Below are positions 1-5,185 of a stretch of 5,185 bases of DNA, piece after piece (within the stretch, counting starts at the first letter, position 1; each line of letters opens with the position of its first letter). The stretch comes from an uncultured Chloroflexota bacterium. GTDB lineage: Bacteria > Chloroflexota > Anaerolineae > Caldilineales > Caldilineaceae. Below the pieces are notes generated by a model. That model worked only from the letters and a program-made list of their open reading frames with translations. It did no database searches and was not told the DNA's origin. The stretch spans positions 1 to 5,185 of the forward strand of contig CAIRNL010000392.1 in the NCBI GenBank assembly GCA_903879975.1. Direction: 5' to 3'. Position numbers and translations under genes: made by a program.

Positions 1-1239
<1,239 letters not shown>

Positions 1240-1246
1240 GGTTGCA

Positions 1247-1729
1247 ATGGCAGAACTGACTCATCTGAACGAACGCGGGCAGGCGACCATGGTCGACGTC
1301 GGCGAGAAGGCTGTCACAACGCGCACGGCGGTGGCGGCAGGCGAGGTGCGCATGGCTCCCGCTACGCTGGCTGCGATCCGCGAGGGCGCAGCACCCAAGG
1401 GCGATGTGCTGGCCGCAGCGCGCATTGCCGGCATCCAGGCCGCCAAGCGCACGCCGGAACTGATTCCGCTCTGTCACACCCTGCTGTTGACGAAAGTTGC
1501 CATCGACTTTGTCATAGAAGAAGCGGCCAGTCGCGTGGCGATCACGGCGACCGTGCGCTGCAACGGGCAGACAGGCGTGGAAATGGAAGCGCTCACCGCT
1601 GTGAGCGTGGCAGCCCTGACGATCTATGACATGGCCAAGGCACTCGACAAGGCAATGGTTATTGAGAACATTCGCCTGCTGGAAAAAGCGGGCGGTAAGT
1701 CTGGCGACTGGCGCCGAGGAGATGCATGA
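1247..1729 (+). CDS. moaC: Cyclic pyranopterin monophosphate synthase MoaC
   Basis: MoaC converts 3',8-cyclo-7,8-dihydro-GTP, the product of MoaA, into cPMP, the first stable Moco intermediate. The 160-residue protein is the normal single-domain length. By recalled alignment it follows E. coli MoaC almost without gaps, so the catalytic residues keep the same numbers: K51 (in KGDV), C76-H77 (LIPLCH), E112 and E114 (GVEMEAL), D128 (YDM) and K131. The C-terminal GGKSGDW signature is present. The ATG at 1247 has a GAGG site at 1238-1241, overlapping the moeA stop, with 5-base spacing. The stop overlaps the moaD start by 4 bases (ATGA), which suggests a shared mRNA and coupled translation. The protein looks intact and ordinary. 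moaA, which usually acts just before it, is not in the window. Confidence 0.97.
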   Translation: MAELTHLNERGQATMVDVGEKAVTTRTAVAAGEVRMAPATLAAIREGAAPKGDVLAAARIAGIQAAKRTPELIPLCHTLLLTKVAIDFVIEEAASRVAITATVRCNGQTGVEMEALTAVSVAALTIYDMAKALDKAMVIENIRLLEKAGGKSGDWRRGDA

Positions 1730-2016
1730 AGATGGAAGTGCAGGTTCGTTTGTTTGCGACGCTGCGCCAGCAAGCCGGGTGGAGCCAACAATCCCTGACC
1801 TTGCCCAATGGCGCAACCCTGCGCGATGCGCTGACCGAGATCGACCGCCGCTACCCAGCGCTCTCGATCGGCACGCGCACGTTCTATGCGGCTGTGAACC
1901 AGGAATATGCCAAGGGTGAGCAGATGCTGTGCGAAGGCGATGAGGTAGCAATTTTCCCGCCAGTTTCGGGCGGACACAGTGGCAGATCGACAAGAAAGCA
2001 AGGTGAAGGGCGATGA
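1726..2016 (+). CDS. moaD: Molybdopterin synthase sulfur-carrier subunit MoaD with a 13-residue tail after Gly-Gly
   Basis: MoaD is the ubiquitin-fold small subunit of MPT synthase. Its C-terminal glycine is adenylylated by MoeB, converted to a thiocarboxylate, and inserted into the MoaE active site to supply dithiolene sulfur to cPMP. Visible family marks are the N-terminal strand VQVRLFATLRQQAG (5-18), AAVNQEYA (55-62), the GDEVAIFPPVSGG end (71-83), and length to Gly-Gly close to the 81 residues of E. coli MoaD. Translation does not stop at G82-G83 but adds HSGRSTRKQGEGR (84-96). The family normally ends exactly at Gly-Gly, so this form would be inactive unless processed, unless the tail is tolerated, or unless the base calls are wrong. 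The ATG at 1726 overlaps moaC and has GAGGAG at 1716-1721 (4-base spacing); the ATG at 1732 (M3) has a longer, also usable spacing of 10. Confidence 0.93.
   Translation: MKMEVQVRLFATLRQQAGWSQQSLTLPNGATLRDALTEIDRRYPALSIGTRTFYAAVNQEYAKGEQMLCEGDEVAIFPPVSGGHSGRSTRKQGEGR
2000..2005 (+). promoter_or_regulatory. Ribosome binding site of moaE, inside the moaD tail
   Basis: AAGGTG lies 7 bases before the moaE ATG at 2013 and falls within the codons of the extra MoaD C-terminal residues. It supports the ATG at 2013 as the moaE start. It also suggests that the end of moaD is shaped partly by the need to host this site. Confidence 0.6.
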
Positions 2017-2489
2017 ACACGAAACTGTTTGAAGTGACGGACGCCCCCCTCTCGCTGGACGATGTGGCGCAGCGCGTGACACGTACAGACTGCGGCGCCA
2101 TCACGACCTTTGCCGGAGTCGTACGCGGCGAGACTGCAACTGCTGAGGGCGCACGTGGGACAGATTACCTCAACTATGAAGCCTATGCCGAGATGGCTGA
2201 AGGCATGATGGCACGCATCGGCAGCGAAGTGATGGCAAAGTGGCCGGCAGTCAAGGCCGTCAGTATCATTCACCGCACGGGTCGCCTGGAAATCGGCGAA
2301 CCCAGTGTGCTGATCGCAGTGGCAACGCCTCACCGGGGCGACGGCTGTTTCGAAGCCTGCCACTACGCCATCGAACGCCTGAAAGCGATCGTGCCGATCT
2401 GGAAAGAAGAGAATTGGTCCGACGGACAGGTGTGGGTCGAAGGTCCACGCCAGCCGGAACTGGCCGCAGAATACACCAAGGCACCGTAG
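2013..2489 (+). CDS. moaE: Molybdopterin synthase catalytic subunit MoaE
   Basis: MoaE is the large subunit of MPT synthase. Working as a MoaD2-MoaE2 heterotetramer it converts cPMP to molybdopterin using sulfur from MoaD thiocarboxylate. The 158-residue protein is close to the 150 of E. coli. Conserved features are TTFAGVVRG (31-39), YEAY near 55-58, IIHRTGRLEIGE (85-96) with H87-R88, the PHR motif (106-108), and the active-site lysines K124 and K131 in RLKAIVPIWK, spaced 7 apart like K119 and K126 of E. coli MoaE. The start overlaps the moaD stop by 4 bases (ATGA) and has AAGGTG at 2000-2005. It is the last + strand gene of this group: its stop lies 3 bases from the stop of the convergent P-loop gene, leaving no room for an ordinary intergenic terminator. 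No damage is visible. Confidence 0.96.
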   Translation: MNTKLFEVTDAPLSLDDVAQRVTRTDCGAITTFAGVVRGETATAEGARGTDYLNYEAYAEMAEGMMARIGSEVMAKWPAVKAVSIIHRTGRLEIGEPSVLIAVATPHRGDGCFEACHYAIERLKAIVPIWKEENWSDGQVWVEGPRQPELAAEYTKAP

Positions 2490-2492
2490 CCG

Positions 2493-2930
2493 TCAGCCCG
2501 GCCAGCCGCCGCCCGTGCGCGGGATAGGTGGCAGAGGCGCCTGCGCGCGACGGATGCATTTTGCTTCAAGAAAGGCAACGACAACGTTGCGCACCTGGTC
2601 GGCAGTCAAGTTGGCCGTGTTGATGCGCAGGTCAGCATGGGCGTGGGCGTTGCGCAGCCGGTCGCGTTCCACGAGCAGACTGGCGGCATCCCATTCTACA
2701 TCAGGACGGCGGCTACGTTGTCCGTCCTGATCGTTGTCCAAAAAGATCAGGACGCGCGGGAAGCCAAACTGCTTCCAGAGTTCAGCGACATCGCTGTGTT
2801 CCTGGCTGACCGGACGGGCGTTGTACCCCAACTCACGTAACGTCGCAACCAGGGTCGACTTACCGCTGGCGCTGACTCCGACAACCTTGATGAGTGGAAG
2901 CCTGTCCATGGTAGGGTTTGCCGCCGTCAC
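2493..2930 (-). CDS. Small P-loop NTPase, nucleotide/sugar kinase-like, function unknown
   Basis: This is a 145-residue single-domain P-loop protein. The Walker A motif GVSASGKST spans 18-26. A hydrophobic strand ending in acidic residues (VLIFLDND, 60-67) could be a Walker B-like strand. An arginine-rich stretch (QRSRRPDVEW, 71-80) resembles the lid of small kinases, and HADLRINTANLTADQV (98-113) resembles the late part of APS kinase, gluconate kinase and related folds. QEHSDVAELW (43-52) recalls a family of uncharacterised small ATPases that I associate with Chloroflexota. The last ~20 residues are Pro/Gly-rich and probably disordered. The substrate is unknown. The chosen start is GTG at 2930, which overlaps the stop of the upstream phosphatase gene by 4 bases (GTGA). 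ATG at 2909 (M8) is a good alternative, because neither start has a strong ribosome site and the Walker A motif begins only at 18. It is the second gene of a minus-strand pair. Confidence 0.85.
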   Translation of the reverse strand: MTAANPTMDRLPLIKVVGVSASGKSTLVATLRELGYNARPVSQEHSDVAELWKQFGFPRVLIFLDNDQDGQRSRRPDVEWDAASLLVERDRLRNAHAHADLRINTANLTADQVRNVVVAFLEAKCIRRAQAPLPPIPRTGGGWPG

Positions 2931-3637
2931 AGTGGAATCTCGACACGCATACGGCGCACGCCGTCAGTTTCCGCACAGGCAGCAAGCTTGAGCACGACAA
3001 CGGTGGCGTCATCGCGCGGCCGGCCACCATCGAGACCTATGGCGGCATGTAAGATTACATCGGCGAGCACAGTTGCCGTTGCCGTGTGCTCCGGGTCGGC
3101 AGCACAGAGCAGTGCCGGTAGATCGATGACGGAGCCAGCCACCGCGCCTGCACTCCATACACCGTCCGTGATCACGATCAACGTGTTGTCTGGCGCCAAT
3201 GCCAGTTCAGCGATGGCAGGCTTGGTGTTGCGCCGAATGCCGATGGCTTCGGCAGGCGTGTCAAGCCAGACAAACTCGTCGTTTCGACGCAAGAGGCTGG
3301 GACACCGTGCGTTGCGGCTGAGAACCAGGCTCCCCGTCACGAGATCGACGCTGGCGATAGTCAGTTCACAGCTCACCTGACCGCTGCGATGGGTTGTGAG
3401 GTAATCGTGCGCAGCCCGAGCGACTGCCCCGTCGCGCACGCCCTCCGCCAGCAGAGCAATTGCCTTGCGGGCGACCAGGTTGCTGATGAGTTTGGCACTG
3501 TGCCCGCTGCGCTGGCCGTCGGCGACGACGATACTGATCCCCCCGTGCGGGCGTTCTACAATTTCAACTGTGTCGCCACTCTCGCGCGAGGCATACTTGC
3601 TGACCTTGGCAGCGGCCATGTCTAGGTTCAGATGCAT
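2927..3637 (-). CDS. Stand-alone PP2C-type (SpoIIE/RsbU-like) serine/threonine phosphatase
   Basis: The protein matches the SpoIIE/RsbU branch of metal-dependent PP2C phosphatases, which dephosphorylate regulatory proteins such as anti-anti-sigma factors in partner-switching pathways. Marks seen: SGD (20-22), ADGQRSGHSA (39-48) corresponding to the D-G-x-x-S-G metal and nucleophile region, SRNARCP (107-113), LIVITDGVWSAG (153-164) with the metal-binding TDG, and RDDATVVVLKL (208-218) with the C-terminal metal Asp. At 236 residues it is just the catalytic domain, with no PAS, GAF, HAMP or membrane segment, in size like RsbX. The ATG at 3637 has an AGGG site about 9 bases upstream; ATG at 3619 (M7) is an alternative. 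It leads a two-gene operon with the P-loop gene. No sigma factor, STAS protein or HPK-like anti-sigma kinase is in the window, so its target is unknown. Confidence 0.85.
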   Translation of the reverse strand: MHLNLDMAAAKVSKYASRESGDTVEIVERPHGGISIVVADGQRSGHSAKLISNLVARKAIALLAEGVRDGAVARAAHDYLTTHRSGQVSCELTIASVDLVTGSLVLSRNARCPSLLRRNDEFVWLDTPAEAIGIRRNTKPAIAELALAPDNTLIVITDGVWSAGAVAGSVIDLPALLCAADPEHTATATVLADVILHAAIGLDGGRPRDDATVVVLKLAACAETDGVRRMRVEIPL

Positions 3638-3688
3638 CCACCGATCCCTACGTACCCACCAAGGGTGTCAAAAGACTTCACTCGTATG

Positions 3689-3694
3689 ATTGTA
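3689..3694 (-). promoter_or_regulatory. Candidate -10 element for the phosphatase/P-loop operon
   Basis: On the minus strand this reads TACAAT, one change from the TATAAT consensus, and would put the transcript start about 45 bases before the ATG at 3637. No good -35 sits at 17 bases; the nearest match, TTGGAG, is about 20 bases upstream. A perfect TTGACA on the same strand at 3666-3671 lies downstream of this -10 and has no suitable partner. Assigned by eye only. Confidence 0.35.
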
Positions 3695-3711
3695 CCGCAT
3701 TTACCTCCCGT

Positions 3712-3740
3712 TTGCTCCAACGCAACGGCGATGCTATCCT
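3712..3740 (+). promoter_or_regulatory. Candidate promoter for the copper lipoprotein gene
   Basis: TTGCTC (3712-3717) and TATCCT (3735-3740) are each four-of-six matches to the -35 and -10 consensus, with exactly 17 bases between them. Transcription would start near 3747, giving a leader of about 50 bases before the ATG at 3799. No convincing CsoR or CueR operator is visible, so copper control cannot be read from the sequence. Confidence 0.35.
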
Positions 3741-3783
3741 GTCCACCTATCTCTGACCAGTTTGTATCTGTCCAAACGGCACC

Positions 3784-3789
3784 AAAAGG
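3784..3789 (+). promoter_or_regulatory. Ribosome binding site of the copper lipoprotein gene
   Basis: AAAAGG ends 9 bases before the ATG at 3799. It supports that start, which also gives a complete signal peptide with two lysines just after Met. Confidence 0.6.
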
Positions 3790-3798
3790 CTGAAATAT

Positions 3799-4740
3799 AT
3801 GTCGAAAAAGATCTTTCTGTCTACCATCGTTCTGACAATCCTACTGGGCGCGCTTGCAGCCTGCACGGCAATGCCCCGGAGCCCAGGTCCCATGCCTGAG
3901 ATGGCTGCCACCGAAACACCCCCGCAGCCTGAGCCGGGCAAGCTGACGATCGTCGACGCGCGTGCACGGCCAGCACCCCTCGCCGGCGGTACAGGCGCCA
4001 TCTATTTCACGGTGCTAAATGGACTGGACAACGCTGTACAATTGGTGCCTGTCTCCAGCCCAGCGGCAGCAGTCGTGGAAACACACGAGACCATCAACGA
4101 AAATGGTGTCATGAAAATGTTGCCGCTGCCCGACGGCTATTCGATTCCAGCCGGCGGCACGTTGGTATTGGCGCCTGGCGGCAAGCACATCATGCTCATC
4201 GACCTCACCAAGCCACTGGTGCCAGGGGACACACTCGAGTTGACCGTCCGCTTCGATTCGGGTGAGCCGATGGTGCTGAATGTCCCCGTGCTGGACATGC
4301 AAATGAGCGGCATGAACATGGGTGACGCAGCGGCAGCACAGGATGCCATGGCAGGCCACAATCAGGGGGCTATGGCGGGCCACGACCACGGCATGATGAA
4401 CGATGCCGACCACGAAGCGATGATGGGACTGCTGAAAGACGCAGCGCCAGAGGTCAAGGCGGCGATCCTGGCATTGCCCATCGAGGCGATTCACCACATC
4501 GACGAGTCGCTCAAGACTGGCACGCTCGATCCAGCCTTTGCCCCCACCGTATCCGACCTACTCGACCTCCTCAAGACGATACCCTGGCCCCAGGGTCTTC
4601 AGGAGCACATCAAGGAAATGCGGGCAACAGCTACCGACCTGCTGGTTGCGCTGGAGGCCGACGACGCAGCAACTGCAGCCCCACTGGCTGCCGATCTGCA
4701 CGCTATACTGCACGAGATGGAGAAAGTCGTCAAGGAATAG
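3799..4740 (+). CDS. Lipoprotein with PCu(A)C copper-chaperone domain, Met/His-rich linker and helical C-terminal domain
   Basis: The 313-residue protein is exported and lipid-anchored. K3-K4, a hydrophobic stretch (5-19) and the lipobox LAAC (19-22) make C22 the lipidated residue. A Pro-rich spacer (about 25-47) leads to a PCu(A)C (DUF461) domain at about 48-166, with the copper ligands arranged H96-x10-M107-x22-H130-x-M132. The family pattern has x21 and often HxM at the first His; here it is HET. Supporting motifs are GVMKM (103-107), IPAGGT (116-121) and LAPGGKHIML (124-133). PCu(A)C proteins deliver Cu(I) outside the membrane, typically to cytochrome oxidase subunit II, sometimes with Sco. 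Residues 167-209 hold 10 Met and 4 His in 43 residues, a likely further copper site. Residues 210-313 are predicted helical and have no family name I recognise; they contain H232-H233, H270, and H301/H305 one helical turn apart. No cox or sco gene is nearby. The copper role is well supported; its partner is inferred. Confidence 0.9.
   Translation: MSKKIFLSTIVLTILLGALAACTAMPRSPGPMPEMAATETPPQPEPGKLTIVDARARPAPLAGGTGAIYFTVLNGLDNAVQLVPVSSPAAAVVETHETINENGVMKMLPLPDGYSIPAGGTLVLAPGGKHIMLIDLTKPLVPGDTLELTVRFDSGEPMVLNVPVLDMQMSGMNMGDAAAAQDAMAGHNQGAMAGHDHGMMNDADHEAMMGLLKDAAPEVKAAILALPIEAIHHIDESLKTGTLDPAFAPTVSDLLDLLKTIPWPQGLQEHIKEMRATATDLLVALEADDAATAAPLAADLHAILHEMEKVVKE
4345..4392 (+). repeat. Two imperfect 24-base tandem repeats encoding the AMAGH Met/His unit
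   Basis: Two adjacent 24-base units (4345-4368 and 4369-4392) encode AMAGHNQG and AMAGHDHG. The second adds a histidine. They form the core of the Met/His-rich linker of the lipoprotein and look like a short local duplication that increased the number of metal ligands. Confidence 0.6.
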
Positions 4741-4902
4741 CCACGGTATCCCCGCCTGGTTGTCCGGTTCGCACTGCGCAACAACACAGGTTTGAATGAC
4801 TCACTGTCAACGCAAAACGGCGCCGTATCCCCGCCGCCGTTTTGCGTTGACATCTGAAGTCCACTGGACCTAGCGAACAACGCCCCCACAGGCGTACATG
4901 CA
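4741..4902. other. Convergent intergenic region
   Basis: These 162 bases separate the stop of the lipoprotein gene from the stop of the minus-strand binding-protein gene. The only strong feature is the hairpin at 4805-4852. An 11-base direct repeat GTATCCCCGCC occurs at 4746-4756 and again at 4825-4835 in the hairpin loop. No coding sequence or RNA gene is supported here. Confidence 0.7.
4805..4852. terminator. Bidirectional hairpin terminator between convergent genes
   Basis: A perfect 18-bp inverted repeat (4805-4822 pairing with 4835-4852) encloses a 12-base loop. Each arm contains a GC block next to a four-base A or T run, so on either strand the inner CGGCG/CGCCG stem is followed by TTTT. 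That symmetry suits a terminator shared by the lipoprotein gene and the convergent binding-protein gene. The T run is short and continues into further pairing, so termination efficiency is uncertain. Confidence 0.75.
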
Positions 4903-5185
4903 CTAGCCTTCCACAGCCTGTAATATGTCAAGAACTGGTTGGGCCTCAGCCTCCAACGTCGCTTGCACCTCAGCAAATACGGTTGCAACTTCTTCCGACT
5001 GTACGGTGATCCGTTCAAGACCCTTGCCAATGATCTGATCGCCGTTTGGCACAAAGACGCGCGCGGAATCCTGGGGCTGGGTCAACGGCAACTGATCCAC
5101 AGCCGTTTTGAATTGGGGACATTCCTGGAAGTAGCGTTGCATGTCCGGCAGATCCAGGACGCTCTTGCGCACGGGCATGTATCCC
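4903..5185 (-). CDS. C-terminal part of an ABC-transporter extracellular solute-binding protein (UgpB-like), 5' part outside window
   Basis: Only the last 93 or so residues are present; the frame is open to the window edge, with codons for Gly-Tyr just before the first visible Met. The resulting GYMPVRKS resembles the TGYxPVRKS motif of the family-1 binding proteins that serve sugar or glycerol-3-phosphate importers. VFVPNGDQIIGKGLERI and the following VATVFAEVQATLEAEA helix also fit the C-terminal lobe end of that family. Such proteins capture a solute outside the membrane and deliver it to a two-permease ABC importer. The signal peptide and ligand pocket are outside the window, so the substrate cannot be called. 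The internal ATG at 5178 is not the true start. It ends at a TAG and converges with the copper lipoprotein gene across a shared hairpin terminator. Confidence 0.85.
   Translation of the reverse strand, partial: GYMPVRKSVLDLPDMQRYFQECPQFKTAVDQLPLTQPQDSARVFVPNGDQIIGKGLERITVQSEEVATVFAEVQATLEAEAQPVLDILQAVEG

Larger units (their letters stand above)
3638..3798. other. Divergent intergenic region
   Basis: These 161 bases separate the start of the minus-strand phosphatase gene from the start of the plus-strand lipoprotein gene. They are more AT-rich than the coding flanks and hold candidate promoters in both directions, described separately. A short inverted pair GTTTG / CAAAC (3760-3764 and 3773-3777) lies in the lipoprotein leader and could be an operator half-site pair or chance. 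I see no tRNA, riboswitch or small gene here. Confidence 0.7.

Noticed and set aside
1991..2016. Programmed frameshift joining moaD and moaE into one MoaX-like protein
   Set aside because: The frame into moaE is -1 relative to moaD, but it contains a TGA at 2004-2006 and there is no slippery heptamer downstream of it; ordinary overlap with its own ribosome site explains the layout.
2512..2523. CCCG-TGCG-CGGG hairpin as a terminator for moaE
   Set aside because: The stem is only 4 bp, has no T run, and lies within the coding end of the opposing P-loop gene.
3653..3667. TACCC/GGGTG inverted pair as a CsoR-like copper operator
   Set aside because: Only four base pairs match, the spacing is 5, and it lies in the leader of the phosphatase gene rather than at the copper lipoprotein promoter.
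4015..4497. Minus-strand open frame of 160 codons opposite the copper lipoprotein gene
   Set aside because: The His-rich product is the antisense reading of the Met/His-coding region; the plus-strand frame has a signal peptide, lipobox, ribosome site and known domain.

Overview
The window is a compact, GC-rich bacterial stretch carrying the end of a molybdenum cofactor (Moco) operon, a small two-gene signalling-type operon on the opposite strand, a copper-binding lipoprotein gene, and the 3' end of a sugar-type ABC transporter binding-protein gene. The protein styles suggest a Chloroflexota bacterium: a HSDVxxLW / RR / HADLxIxT P-loop kinase-like family, a gephyrin-like MoeA, and a UgpB-like binding-protein tail. 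That placement is inference from remembered family resemblance, not from a search.

Layout. Positions 1-2489 (+ strand) hold moeA (5' end cut by the window edge), moaC, moaD and moaE. moaC/moaD and moaD/moaE each overlap by 4 bases (ATGA), so the genes are probably translationally coupled. Together they cover conversion of the GTP-derived intermediate to cPMP (MoaC), dithiolene formation by MPT synthase (MoaD + MoaE), and molybdenum insertion (MoeA). moaA, moaB/mogA and moeB are not in view. Only 3 bases separate the moaE stop from the convergent P-loop gene.

Positions 2493-3637 (- strand) hold a stand-alone SpoIIE/RsbU-type PP2C phosphatase, transcribed first, and a small P-loop kinase-like protein that overlaps it by 4 bases (GTGA). 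Positions 3638-3798 are a divergent intergenic region with candidate promoters for both directions.

Positions 3799-4740 (+ strand) encode a lipoprotein with three parts: a PCu(A)C copper-chaperone domain, a Met/His-rich linker and a helical C-terminal domain. It is followed by a near-symmetric 18-bp hairpin that probably terminates both this gene and the convergent binding-protein gene, which runs off the right edge of the window.

I see no tRNA, rRNA, CRISPR array, insertion sequence or phage signature. The points most worth a second look are the MoaD that does not end at its Gly-Gly, the kinase/phosphatase pair, and the three-part copper lipoprotein. I do not see a convincing wholly new system.
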